DNA of 64,000 bases from Emiliania huxleyi CCMP1516 (Eukaryota > Haptophyta > Isochrysidales > Noelaerhabdaceae), in the NCBI RefSeq assembly GCF_000372725.1, contig NW_005200507.1, positions 702,750 to 766,749 on the forward strand. Direction: 5' to 3'. Under the pieces are notes generated by a model that was not told where the DNA came from, did not search any database, and worked only from the letters and a program-made list of their open reading frames with translations. The position numbers and the translations under genes were made by a program. Below are positions 19,469 through 29,718 of this stretch, one piece after another (the first letter of the stretch is position 1; every line of letters begins with the position of its first letter).

Positions 19469-20146
19469 GCTGCCCACCTGCCCTGGCCTTCTGTCTGCCC
19501 GCCCAATGGCGCAATGGGTGGCAGGTGCCTCTGCTGCTGTGGCATGCCTCACGGCTGCGACTGGCCGGCGCCTCGGCGCGTCAGCTCGGCTCGGCGTAGC
19601 GATAGTGGCCAGCGCAACTCGCCTGGACTCAACGCTCAGCCAGGAGCTCCCGCACGCGCTGGCGCGAGGCATGGCGCATGCAACGCGCAGCAATGCTCGC
19701 CTCGCCTCGCGCAAATGCGACCGTCCTCGCAGCCGACAGTCCACCGCCTGCTAAAGAAGCACAGCGACGAATGCGGCACCGGCGACGCATGGCAGGCTGG
19801 TCATGACGCAGTTATAGGGTGTTGTGTGCCGTCAGAGTGACTCTCTGTGTGTCAGGGATAGTCAGTGCCGTCCATCAGAGCTCCAGTAAGCTCGGAGACA
19901 CCCCATTAGCGCGGCTCGACCTCTTTGAGTCACTGCCTTCCCGGCGGGTTGGCTGTAGAGCCTCTACAACAAACTCTACAGCAAAATCGCGCTCTACAGC
20001 GCTCTACAACGCACGCAGTTCGTCCCGCGCCGGATGTAGAGCTCTACAGCTCTACAGCGCTCCAGAGCGCTCTACAGCTCTACAGCTCTACAGCGCTCTA
20101 CACTCTCCATCCTCTACACCCTCCCAGCTCCCTCAGGTCCCCGAGC

Positions 20147-20455
20147 ATCCGCCGCCCGCTGGGTGCGCTTCATAGGCTCTCCGCGCCGGCCCGCCGCGCC
20201 CGGCCCTGGGTGTGAGGTTGCCGGACACCGCTCCAAAACCAAATGCACAAGCGCGAGAGGGGCGGCGCCGGTTCCCATCCCTGCGTGGTGGCGGTCTGCG
20301 TGCCGTCCCCCCTCCACCCCTCCTCTGAGCTCTGACCTCTGTGCTCTGTGGTCTATTCCGTTTTTCTTTCTCTCTCCGTGTCAGGAGATAATCCCTCTGC
20401 GCTGCGCGTGCGCCGTGCCCGGTCCACCCTTCCTCCGTTTTCTTTCCCCTCGCCT
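20147..20455. other. spacer with partial R1 repeat
   Basis: CCGCTGGGTGCGCTTC, then CCCGGCCCTGGGTGTGAGGTTG, is a degraded piece of R1. The remainder is unremarkable. Confidence 0.5.
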
Positions 20456-22893
20456 TCACCCCCCTGATCTCACCAGAGCCTCGCAGACGGACAGAATCTT
20501 CGAGATGTCCGTCTCGGCGGTGATGCACCTGTGTGCAAGAGTGCGGGGTGGCGTGGGCGGCGGCAAGAGGGGTGAGGCCCAAGGGGCTCAGATGAGAGAG
20601 AGGGAGCGGCGGACCCAAAGCCTTGAAGCACGTGGCCGTGCACCCGCACCTGCGGGGCGCGGCGGGGAGGGGCGGAGGTGGGGTGGCAGCGCAGCGCCAC
20701 GCACCGCGAGCCCGGACGCGGCGGCGAGCCTCGGTCAGCTCGTACTCGCCCTCGGCGATGGGCGCAACCTCCATCGCCGCCTCCGGGTCGATACGGAGGA
20801 GCGCCTCGGAGATCGCCTGCAGCCGCTGCAGCGCCGAGCTCGGCGGCGGAGGAGCAACCCCCTCCCCAACCGAGCCCGCCTCCTCCGCCTCCTCCTCCGC
20901 CGCTGCATCGCCCAACCCGCCCGCCCCGCCGCCCGCCCCGCCCGCCAACGCCCCCTCGCGCAACCGCTCCTCGACCAACGGCAGAGGGGAGGCCGACCGA
21001 ACGCCGGCGTGCGAGTCTGCGGCGAGCGAAGGCGCCTCCCGCCCCGCTCCGACACCTCGCGAGGAGCCGCCTCCCAGCGCCGCCCCGCCCGCCACGCCGC
21101 CGCCCTCGGACGCCGCCTCGGCTCCTCGCCGCGCCCGCCTCCCCGGCCGCACGGCGGGTTTGCTATCCTGCCCGCCCTGCTCCGCCTCTCGGCTGGCTCG
21201 GGCTTCGGCGGCGGCGTGCGACATCGCGCCCAAGCAGAGCTGCAGCAGCGGCTCGAGCACAGAGCCGCCCGACACGAGGCCGACGTCGCGAATCACCTAC
21301 TCGCACGCCGCCCCACGTCCGGCCGTGACGCCGCCGGCGGGAGAAGGGGCCAAGCCTCTGCGGACCGCTCCGCCGACGGACACCTCGCACACCCTCAGCT
21401 CGCGAGGCCCTTCCCACTCCGCCTCGACGGCTGCCGCCGGGTCGAGCTCGCACAAGCGGCGCCACAGCTGCCACAGCCGCGCGAGCGCCTGCTGGCACAC
21501 CGCAGCTGCGTGGGACTCTGCGCCGGGACGGAAAGGCGCGAACGACGCCGCCCGAGCGCCTCCCGCCCCGCGGCCGGGCAGTCGAGTCCCGCCGCCCCTC
21601 CTCGCCCCGCAGCGACCGCCTCGCCAGCCGCCGCGCCGCCGGTCGCACCGCCTCCTCCTCCGCCAGCCGCCGCGTCGTCCGCCGCGCGAACGACTTCGCC
21701 AGCCGCCGCACCCGCCTGCCCGGCTCCCGCCCCGCCGCAGCTGCCCGCCCGCTTCAGCCCTCCCCGCACCTCCCTCACGGCGGCGAGCTCGTCCTCGGCC
21801 GCCGCGAGCCTACGCGCACGGCTCCCTGGCGGCTCCTCGACGGCTCCCCGAAGCAGCGCCTCTCCCTCGGCCGCGTGCGAGCCGGAGGCGCAGCTCCCGG
21901 ACTCGCTCCACCAGCTGGGCCTCGTCCGCGCGCAGACGCGTGGCGTACGCGGCGCGAAGCCGCGCCTCCTCCGCCGCCTCCTCCTCTCCCGCCGCGGCGA
22001 TGCCGCGCCCTCCCTCGACGCTGCCGGCGGCCGCCGCCGCGCGAGAGGCGGCGGCACCAAGAGGAACCTGCGGCGCGGCGGCACGGGCTCAAGTTGCCGC
22101 ACACTCGGTACCACAGTCGCTCGCGGTGCCACCGCGCCATTCCCGCCGCCCCAACCCTCGACCCGCCCCCACTCCCTCCTCACGCGCACCAGTCGCAGCC
22201 GAATGTGGACGCAGGCCGTGCTGAACCACGCTGCGAGGTTGTGCAGCCTCACGAGGGCGCTGCCGGTGTCGAGGCGCGCCGTCCCGTGAAGCTCGCCCTC
22301 GACGGTGAGGCCGAGTAGCTTCCGACGTCCTGCTGCATTGGCGCCACCAGCATATTCGACGCCGTCCTCCTCGCTGGCCCTCTCTGTGCGGCCGCCACCC
22401 TCGTCGCCGTCGCTTTCGGCCGCCGCTCCGAACCACAGCTCGAAGCCGAGAGACTGGCCGTCGGCACAGCGCACAGCGTACCTATCATCGCAGCATGATT
22501 CAATCCGGCAGAGGACGGTGGCGCTCACAGCAACGGGGCCGTCGGCCACCGCAATTCCGACGGCCACCAGATTCGCAGTGGCAGGTCCAGCTGCTGGCCA
22601 GGGCCGAGCAGAAGCGGCTCGTCGTCTGAGGTGCCGAGCAGCGCCTCCTGCTTTCCGGACGCGAGTCGCAGGCGCTCGAAGGTGGCGATGGCCGAAGGTG
22701 GAAGGGCGCCCAGCGAAGGAGGAAAAAATTGCAATGCAGTCTCACTGCCGCTGCTGCGGCCCGCCTGCTGGCTTCTGCTGCTGAGCCGTTCGCCCTCAGG
22801 CTCAGCCTGGCAGATGTCAAGGCGCGACTGCTCCACCCGACGCTTCTGGACCAGGTGCGCCGCATGCTCTACCTCGACTCCGTCTCGCAGGGC
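20456..22893 (-). CDS. Unidentified multi-exon protein with coiled coils
   Basis: Protein-like stretches on the minus strand change frame between acceptor/donor-like sites, as expected for a gene with short introns. In order: ALRDGVEVEHAAHLVQKRRV...LPLRI (from 22893, after CTTCTTACAG); VAVGIAVADGPVAVSATVLC with RYAVRCADGQSLGFELWFGA and LLGLTVEGELHGTARLDTG (to about 22190); a coiled coil EEARLRAAYATRLRADEAQL, VERVRELRLRLA (from 22067); RRLAKSFARRTTRRLAEEEA; LARLWQLWRRLCELDPAAAV (about 21490); LQRLQAISEALLRIDPEAAM (about 20830); and a last exon CITAETDISKILSVCEALVR, SGG, stop at 20456-20458. Exact exon borders and start are unsettled. No family recognised. A + strand frame over the 5' end (22740-22899) is also open and could instead be real. 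Confidence 0.45.
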
Positions 22894-22919
22894 CTGTAAG
22901 AAGAGAACATGCTTAACCT

Positions 22920-24280
22920 GCAGACAGCTGGTGTGGACGAGAGCGCGTCTTCGTCTGTTGTGTTGTTGTGCCCTTGTTTGTGTCCTTGGCACCGTGTGTG
23001 CTGGGGGGGGCGACAGGGAGGATGTGGCCCTGAGTTATGTGTACGCCAACTCAGGGTGTGTGGCAGCCCGCTGGCTGTGTGTCTTGTGAGCTTGTTTGTG
23101 TCTGTGTGTCGCTCGTGCGTGTCGTCATCATCTGTCTAGCGTCCACCCATACCGCGTTGATGTCCAGTCCGAGCCTGGCTGTTCTTCACCTTCCTACCTA
23201 ACCTAACCTAGGCCTGCGGGTCGTACAGACTACAGTCTGTTGCGGGCATTAAGAAAACAGGGCATGAAGAAACCCTACCAAGCGATTTCCGCAAAAATCA
23301 AACCACGGCGCGCCGCAGGCGCGGCCCCAAGAAAGGGCCCACACACGAGTGTGAAGCTGTGAACAGGAGCCCCGCTCTAGGGTGCCCACAGGACCCAAAA
23401 TAAAATAGCTTTCCCTCAAGACCGCCGTGATCTACGACAAGAGGGACCGCGCCTCCCCGAGCTTAGTGAGGAGCCGGCGGAGGGGGAGGGCGAGCCGAGA
23501 ACGATAGAGAGGCCGCGGATGCGGGCGCGACTCGCCGACCAGGGAGAGCCGGCTCGACCTCCCTGGGAGGGGTGGCGACACGATCCAATGCCGCCATCCT
23601 CGCCCGGGGAGACCCCGGCCGGGCCGCCGACGCTCTCAGAGGCTGCGGTACCAGTCGAAGGCGAAGCGGAGTCGAGGCCACAGCCGAGGAAGAGGCACCA
23701 AAAACGACTACAGAGGCAGTCTGGTAACGCCCGGAAGGCGAGCAAGGGACCGGGACGAGCCGAGGGCTCGCCCCGACAGGCGAAGGAAGGGACTCTGGGA
23801 CCGGAGTCGGGCGGGCGCACATGAGGCGTATCCGTGTACGTGCGTGGAGTACAGTGTTGTGTGTCCGTTAGCTCCGAGTAGAGGGGGCGTTCTGCAGTTA
23901 AGGGGAAACCCGGAGCGCAGAACCAACCCTCGGAGACCCGTGTTTACTTTACGGCCCTTTCCCTGCGAACGCGCACCCCCGGGGCTAGGGCTCTCTAGCC
24001 CGTAACCCGATACCGATCATCCGGCCCGCTGGGTGCGCTCCTTAGCTCCCCGGCCCTGGATGTGAGGTTGATGACTGCACTCCAAGTGCTCCAAAAGTGC
24101 TCCTCAAAAAAGGGACGCACAGGCAAATCTGATGTTGGAGTGTTCCAATAGGAGCGAGGCCTCTTCCGTTGGGGGACCGAGTGACTAGGAAACGAGGGTT
24201 CTCTCCGCATGGGGAGCCCCGGGTACTCTTTATTTAGCTGTCTGTACTCGTCTAGGCAGGGGTTGGAATGAATGTATGTA
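22920..24280. other. spacer with R1 copy and Arg/Pro-rich open frame
   Basis: Contains a TG-rich tract (about 22970-23130). An open + frame at about 23462-23824 (Ser/Pro/Arg/Gly-rich, LSEEPAEGEGEPRTIERPRM at its head) has no credible start and is probably a fragment. R1 copy at 23872-24105. No supported host gene. Confidence 0.45.
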
Positions 24281-24628
24281 TACAAGCGACGGAAGCGATT
24301 CCCGACAGCGGGAACTTGATCCGTCAGAAAAATCGCAGCATTCTTACCATCGTGGGATCGCTTGTCATGTGAGAGCTTGCGTTGTGTTCTGCCATTCGCT
24401 TTCTCTAACCACGCCATTCACAAGCAAGCACAGACAGTCGAGAAGGGAGAGACAGCAACGACAGTCAGAAGCCAGCGCTGGGTACCAGGAAGGCGAATGC
24501 GATGACGGCCTCTGGTGTGACCACGCCATTCACAGACCTTGTTATTGAGAATTCACAGGGATGTGTGAGTCGGCCGGCGCTCCATACGGCCAGTGAGCTC
24601 CCTCTCAACAACAACCACCACGACCAAG

Positions 24629-24979
24629 ATGACGCTGGACTACGTCGCGCTCACGAAAAAGTACTTTGAGGTCTGGAACGCGCACGACGTTGCTGGGATA
24701 CAGGCGCTCCATGCGGCCGCGTCATCGCTGGACGACTGGGATGCGTCGCACGGCCCATCAAATGAGGCTGTCGCGAACGGCATATCCGGTATCTGGAGTG
24801 CGGTGCCCGAGATCAAGATCGAGGTCATTGATGTGTTCACCATGGGCGAAAAGTCATCCACGTGCGTCGCGCACATAAAGGTGATCGTGGATGCGACGAC
24901 CACGCTGAAGGTTTGTGACGTGATCGAATATGATGCGAGTGGCCTGGTTGTCTCCCTCAAAGCCTACAAGGCCGACTGA
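24629..24979 (+). CDS. SnoaL-like / NTF2-fold small protein
   Basis: ATG 24629 to TGA 24977-24979 gives 116 residues. The order is an N-terminal helix (YVALTKKYFEVWNAHDVAGI), an Asp-rich stretch (SLDDWDASHGPS), a helix (AVANGISGIWSAVPEIKIEV) and alternating strands (HIKVIVDATTTLKVCDVIEY). This is the cone-shaped NTF2-like fold of SnoaL-type polyketide cyclases and ketosteroid isomerases. The W-N-x-H-D near the start is typical of this group. The substrate cannot be told from sequence. The upstream GTG extension is not needed. Single exon. Confidence 0.8.
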   Translation: MTLDYVALTKKYFEVWNAHDVAGIQALHAAASSLDDWDASHGPSNEAVANGISGIWSAVPEIKIEVIDVFTMGEKSSTCVAHIKVIVDATTTLKVCDVIEYDASGLVVSLKAYKAD

Positions 24980-25167
24980 GCGGTCAGCGCGTGTCGTCAG
25001 AGGACAGAGCTCCATCGTCCATGCAAGATATATATTGTGTGATCTGCTGGTCGGAGAGCGGAGTTTTTCTCGTCGAGAGCCTCGTAGATAGAATGATCAT
25101 ACACAGTCTTACTCTCAGTCTTACAAGTTACATGCACATCTCAGGCAACATCTTTTCGCACACAGGA

Positions 25168-27456
25168 TCACAGCAGCTCCCCTCGCAGCTCTCCGCGGAG
25201 CAAGTCCAGCGAGAGGCTCGCCACCACCACCTCCTCACCGAGCGCGCGCGGCGTCGGCAAGAAGACTGCGCCCTGCCAAGACGGCGTGGGGCCGAAGCGC
25301 GGGACGTCACCGCTCTCGGCGGTGGGGCCGGTGCGTATCAGCGCTGCCCCCGCCCCGGGCGCGTCGCCAAAGTCAAAGTCGACCCAGGCGATGAGCGCGT
25401 GCGCCGTCCCCGCCCGAGCCGTCAGCCGGACGCGCCCCTGCAGTAGCGCCGCGTCGTTCGCCGCGGGCAGGGCGGTCTCGCACCACGTCGCCGCCGGGCT
25501 CCGCGCGGCGTGCGAGTACTGCCAGAGCGGCAGCGACCGGCCCTCGCCCGTCGGGCGGCACAGCTTGTTGAAACGCCGCACGTCGAGCCCCGCCACGTCC
25601 CCCACCGGCGCGTGCCGCATCCACAGCGCGGAGCACTCGACGAGGCACGCCCGCAGCACGGCGCGGCAAGGCAGCATCGGCGCACCAAGCGCGACCATGC
25701 CGTGCGCCTCCGCCCACCGCCGCCTCCGCACGCACTCCCCAAGCTGCTCCCCGCCCCAGCACCGCTTCAGCGTCGCAAAGCTCGGCGCGATCACGACTGC
25801 GTCGAACCGCGGGCCGACGGCCAAAGGCGCGACGGAGGGCGGCGGGCTCGTGTCGGGGCCGGCGTCGCCGCCCTCGCCGCCGCCCTCACCCCTGTCGCTC
25901 TCGCCATCGCCGCTGTCGCTGGTCTCGCCGCCGCCGGCCTCTTGCCCCAGCGGCGCCTCGGCCAGGCCCGCCAGCAGCTTCACCTCGACGCGGCACGACG
26001 CGCCGGACGAGGCGACGAAGCGCGCCGAGAGGGTCCGCATCGGAGCGCTGCCCTCGGCACACACGCACTTGCCGACGCCCGCCCCCGCCCCCGCCAGGCG
26101 CTCGCCCGCCAGGCCCTCACTCGCCAGGATGCTCCACAGCGGCCCGTCGCCCGCGTCGAGCAGCCGAGGCGCCCCTCCCTCGACGCCAGCCTTGGCACGC
26201 ACGCGGCGCACAAAGGCGGCGGCGGCCGCGCGCGCGGCGGCGTAGTCGAGCCGGTTCAGTTCCTGGAGCCTCTCGTGACCCCACAGGCAGTGCATGCCGC
26301 ACGTGCAGAATGGGCGCGCCGGCGCGTCCGCGCCCGGGTGCGGCGGCGAGGCGAGCGCGGGCGAGCCGCTGCGCAGCGCCATCCAGATCTCATGGTCGTC
26401 GAAGGCGACGTGCAGTTGCGTCGAGGCGGAGGCTGGGTCGGGAGCATGTGCGGGGAGGAGGAAGGCCGCCTGCATCCAGTGCTCCCGCTCAAAAGCCTCC
26501 TCCCAAGGGCTGGTGGACAGCTTGCGCAGCTCGCCGCCTCCCTCGCCGCCTCCCTCGCCGCCTCCCTCGCCGCCTCCCTCGCCGCCTCCCTCGCCGCCTC
26601 CCTCGCCGCCTCCCTCGCCGCCTCCCTCGCCGCCTCCCTCGCCGCCTCCCTCGCCGCCTCCCTCGCCGCCTCCCTCGCCCTCGAGCATAGTGCACTCCCA
26701 CCAGGTCAGCAGTGCGTCGGCTCGCAGCCGGTCGTCCGACGGAGTTTGACCTGCGCCGCCGCCTGCCTTGGCCTGAGGCAGTGGCTGCGGCGGCGGGTGC
26801 TGCACTCCCGAGGCGGGGGGGCGGGTCATGTCGATGTCGACGGCTCGCACCGGGCCGCTCAGCGGCACCAGCTCCTCCTCGCGGATCAACGCCGACGCGC
26901 GCAGCTCAAAGAACTGCGGCCCGCCTGCGCACGCGCCCACGGCGGCCGGCACGCCGAGCACCGACGCGGCCGCGCCGCTCAGGTGCGCCGCGTCGCGGAG
27001 GAAGGTGCTGTGCACCGGCTGGACGAAGAGCGAGATTGACGACGGGACCGAGAGCGCGCCGTCCTCCAGCAGCTCGTGCCAGGCGTGGCGCAGGGCCGGC
27101 AGCAGCCCCTCGCCCAGCAGCCCAGAGTCGAGCAGCTCGTGGGTCATCAGCGACGCGCGGCGGCGACCCGACGCTTCCGTCGAGTGAGCGTTGATCACCT
27201 CGAGAGGCAGGGCGTTGTCGGCAGCCACCCGTTCTGCCAGCCGTGCCAACGCCGGCACGACCTCGAACGCCGTCACTGCTGCGCCCGCCCGTGCAGCGAT
27301 CAGGCCGAGCAGGCCGCTGCCCGCGCCAATGTCAACCGCGTAAGGTTCCGAATCGGAGGAGTTCCGAATCCTCCTCACGGCTTCGGCGATGGCACGAGCG
27401 TAGGCCTCGTTGCGATCCGTGTCGTGCAGCATGTCGCGGTGGCCGTGGAAGCGCAT
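25168..27456 (-). CDS. PRMT7: Protein arginine N-methyltransferase 7-like
   Basis: 762 residues from ATG 27456, without introns. The first methyltransferase module has RDMLHDTDRNEAYARAI, SAM motif I VDIGAGSGLLGL, INAHSTE and the double-E-loop position THELLDSGLLGEGLLPALRH. A second, degenerate module (about 380-760) ends in the PRMT7-type barrel: IAWVDFDFGDAP and WQGAVFLPTPRAL. Tandem PRMT modules and the MLHD-x-D-R-N box distinguish PRMT7, which monomethylates arginine in histones and other proteins. About 12 GGGE repeats (12-bp minisatellite, about 26530-26683) interrupt the linker. The frame stays open upstream of the ATG (PAQEPALWKCVSGHN), so a short 5' exon cannot be excluded. Confidence 0.88.
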   Translation of the reverse strand: MRFHGHRDMLHDTDRNEAYARAIAEAVRRIRNSSDSEPYAVDIGAGSGLLGLIAARAGAAVTAFEVVPALARLAERVAADNALPLEVINAHSTEASGRRRASLMTHELLDSGLLGEGLLPALRHAWHELLEDGALSVPSSISLFVQPVHSTFLRDAAHLSGAAASVLGVPAAVGACAGGPQFFELRASALIREEELVPLSGPVRAVDIDMTRPPASGVQHPPPQPLPQAKAGGGAGQTPSDDRLRADALLTWWECTMLEGEGGGEGGGEGGGEGGGEGGGEGGGEGGGEGGGEGGGEGGGEGGGEGGGELRKLSTSPWEEAFEREHWMQAAFLLPAHAPDPASASTQLHVAFDDHEIWMALRSGSPALASPPHPGADAPARPFCTCGMHCLWGHERLQELNRLDYAAARAAAAAFVRRVRAKAGVEGGAPRLLDAGDGPLWSILASEGLAGERLAGAGAGVGKCVCAEGSAPMRTLSARFVASSGASCRVEVKLLAGLAEAPLGQEAGGGETSDSGDGESDRGEGGGEGGDAGPDTSPPPSVAPLAVGPRFDAVVIAPSFATLKRCWGGEQLGECVRRRRWAEAHGMVALGAPMLPCRAVLRACLVECSALWMRHAPVGDVAGLDVRRFNKLCRPTGEGRSLPLWQYSHAARSPAATWCETALPAANDAALLQGRVRLTARAGTAHALIAWVDFDFGDAPGAGAALIRTGPTAESGDVPRFGPTPSWQGAVFLPTPRALGEEVVVASLSLDLLRGELRGELL
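26530..26683 (-). repeat. 12-bp coding minisatellite in PRMT7
   Basis: About a dozen tandem copies of CTCGCCGCCTCC on the + strand, encoding GGGE on the minus strand. The unit length is a multiple of three, so copy-number change keeps the frame. Confidence 0.95.
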
Positions 27457-27677
27457 ATTGTGTCCACTCACGCACTTCCACAGCGCGGGCTCTTGAGCCG
27501 GCGCACGCGGATTTCTTTTTATCCTATTTCTTTTCCACCTAATCCCGCAGCCAACTCCGAGTGAACTCTCAAGGGTCTCGAGTTGCCGGCGGAGCTAGCA
27601 GCTGCTCGGCGTCCTCTGTTCACACCGAGCCCTGTGCGAGCGGCCGGCCTATAGGAAGAGACAGCCTTCCTCTGCCC

Positions 27678-28496
27678 ATGCAGGTCGAGATCCTGGACGC
27701 GCTGACCGACAATTTCATGTACCTCATCGTCGACGTTGCGACAAATACGGCGGCCGCAGTCGATCCGGCTGATGCGGAGGTGGCCGTCGCGGCGGCAGCC
27801 CGGCTCGGCGCGACCATCACTCACGTCCTCACGACACACCACCACTACGATCACGCCGGCGGCAACAACCAGATGAAGAAGCTGTGTCCCTCCGTCGAGG
27901 TCGTGGGCGGACGCGGTGAGAACGTCCAGGGGGCGACGCGCGAGGTCGCGGACAAGGAGTGTCTTCAACTCGGCGATGCCGTCACCATCACCGCCATCCA
28001 CACTCCCGCCCACACCGCCGGTCACACCTCCTACCTGGCGAGCGCGCCCTCATCGTCTTCCGCTGTCTTCACGGGCGACGCGCTCTTCGTCGGCGGCTGC
28101 GGCCGCTTCTTCGAGGGAGGGCCGGAAGACATGTGCGAGACGATGCGGAGGCTCTCTGCGCTGCCGCGCGAGGCGCTCGTGTACGCGGGCCACGAGTACA
28201 CGGTCAAGAACCTGCAGTTCGCGCTGGAGGTGGAGCCCGGGAACAGCGCCGCGCAGCAGAAGATCCAGTGGGCGGAGGCGCGGCGAGCCTCTTCCGAGCC
28301 GACCGTCCCCTCGACAGTGGGCGACGAGCTGCGCTTCAACCCGTTCATGCGTGTCGCCGTCCCTGAGGTGCGCGCCTACTGCGGCGCCGCCGACGACGAC
28401 GTGACGTGCATGCGCCGGCTGCGCAACAAGAAGGACAACTTTGCAGGCTCGTCGCGCCCGTGGGTCCCTGGCGGAGGCCCGCTGCCGGGCTTGTGA
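27678..28496 (+). CDS. Glyoxalase II (hydroxyacylglutathione hydrolase)
   Basis: ATG 27678 to TGA 28494-28496, 272 residues, single exon. The metal site THHHYDHAGG (T-H-x-H-x-D-H) lies near residue 55, followed by IHTPAHTAGH, FTGDALFVGGCGRFFEGG and AGHEYTVKNLQFAL, all in the standard glyoxalase II order. The enzyme hydrolyses S-lactoylglutathione to lactate and glutathione in methylglyoxal detoxification. The C-terminal CMRRLRNKKDNF is the usual R-x-x-K-(D/N) substrate-binding tail. An in-frame upstream extension (from 27561) lacks an ATG, so this is probably the cytosolic form. Divergent from PRMT7; their starts are 222 nt apart and may share a promoter region. Confidence 0.95.
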   Translation: MQVEILDALTDNFMYLIVDVATNTAAAVDPADAEVAVAAAARLGATITHVLTTHHHYDHAGGNNQMKKLCPSVEVVGGRGENVQGATREVADKECLQLGDAVTITAIHTPAHTAGHTSYLASAPSSSSAVFTGDALFVGGCGRFFEGGPEDMCETMRRLSALPREALVYAGHEYTVKNLQFALEVEPGNSAAQQKIQWAEARRASSEPTVPSTVGDELRFNPFMRVAVPEVRAYCGAADDDVTCMRRLRNKKDNFAGSSRPWVPGGGPLPGL

Positions 28497-29290
28497 CCAG
28501 CTTGTGAGTTGTGGCGGGTCGTCGTGGGTCAGGGTCACAGCGTTCGGCGCGTTCGCGATTTGAGGCGCGCGGGCGGACTGCGTTGCGCGCGTCGAAGGTG
28601 GAATTATCACAAAGCGGAAACACACGATTTTTTACACCCTCCGTGTGTGGCTCCGAAGGCGGCGAGGTCAACGTATACACACAGTACACAACGCGCGCAC
28701 ATGGGCACATATGTGGGGTACAATGCTCAACGGGGTGGGACAACGTACAACGTTCCGCTACGTTCTAGTCAACGTTTTGCAGTCATCGAAATCTCTGTCT
28801 TTCTTAGAGATTGAGAGGAGATATTTGTTGTTGAGAGGAGTGAGACCTGAAGATTTCAGGGCAGATCTCAGTCTTAGGGCTGTCAAACGTTAAGAGCTGA
28901 ACAGTGTTGCTAGTGTTAACAGTAACAACAGAACAACAGTGGGGCTCCCCAACAACAGTAGCTAACGTTAGGCCGGCTGAACAACAATACCAAAGAGCTA
29001 GGGAGCGCGAACAACACTTGCGCCTGCCCCAGCCACTAGCAGATAGCAGATACAGCCCACAGGCCACAGGCCACAGCTCAAAATTTGCTTCGGCTCGCTG
29101 CGCTCGCGTGGCTCCGGCGGACGGAACGCCGCCACATCGTACCCGCTCAGAGACCCGAGATGATCTCCGATGGCTCCCGGTAAGCGTCTACGAGGGGCGG
29201 GCGTGGAGCAAGTGGGTCCGCCCTTGCACCGCGAGAGCACGACGGTGGTACGAGAAACCCCAACCTAGAGCACTCGAGCTGTGATGCGGC
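28497..29290. other. low-GC spacer with short repeats
   Basis: Between the glyoxalase stop and a weak minus-strand gene. From 28790 it is AT-richer with AGATTGAGAGGAGA and AACAACAG-type motifs. No gene seen. Confidence 0.5.
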
Positions 29291-29710
29291 TCAGTCCACG
29301 ATCACGAGCTGATCGTCCTCGGCCACGAGTTCCTCGATGAGGAAGAAGTGCACAATGCACTCGGCGATCCTCTGCACGTTGCGCAGAAAGGCTGTGCGGT
29401 CCACGCGGCGGCAAACAATGTAATCTCTGATGCTCTGCACATGCTCATTCGTCAATGCCCTCCTCACACTCGGCAATTGCCGCATCTGCAGCCCCCTGCT
29501 CCATATCCCGATACTTCTTGAGTGCTCGGTTTAGCGGCGCCTTGCCGCCGCACTTCTCGTACAGCTCCTCGAGCTCGACCCAGCGTGTGTCGGTGAAGCC
29601 TGTGTCGTGCTGGTCCTCTTTGAAAGTGCCGCGCGTGAGGTAACAAATTGTCTTGTCGGCAGCAGCCACGCCTCGACACGCAGATGCTCCACTCGCACAC
29701 CGGCTTTGAG
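29291..29710 (-). pseudogene. hypothetical protein, two overlapping frames
   Basis: One minus-strand frame reads DKTICYLTRGTFKEDQHDTG, then FTDTRWVELEELYEKCGGKA and GAADAAIAECEEGIDE. The next reads TNEHVQSIRDYIVCRRVDRT, then RIAECIVHFFLIEELVAEDD and a stop. Both look like real protein but are offset by one base around 29460, with no GT/GC-AG intron that joins them in frame. Either a frameshifted pseudogene or a gene with an undetected splice. The MITE at 29719 interrupts its upstream side. Family not recognised. Confidence 0.4.
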
Positions 29711-29718
29711 CCGTACGT

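Larger units (their letters stand above)
18340..20144. mobile_element. MITE M1, outer copy interrupted by a nested copy
   Basis: The outer element runs 18348-20136 and is flanked by GTCCCCGA at 18340-18347 and 20137-20144. It is split by the inner copy at 18608-19460. Ends match family M1 (CTGAGGGAGGGTGTAGAG inward), with a 7-bp insertion beside the right terminus (CCCAGCTCCCTCAG). Removing the inner element and one target copy restores a 0.93-kb M1 element. Confidence 0.93.

Noticed and set aside
20163-22289. 700-residue open frame on the + strand
   Set aside because: Arg/Pro/Ala-rich with no motif; it mirrors the minus-strand gene, whose pieces have heptads and varied residues.
22740-22899. 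+ strand exon reading LSLADVKARLLHPTLLDQVR
   Set aside because: Protein-like, but no upstream + exons fit, while the minus strand has a good acceptor (CTTCTTACAG) and continuing exons. Kept only as an alternative.
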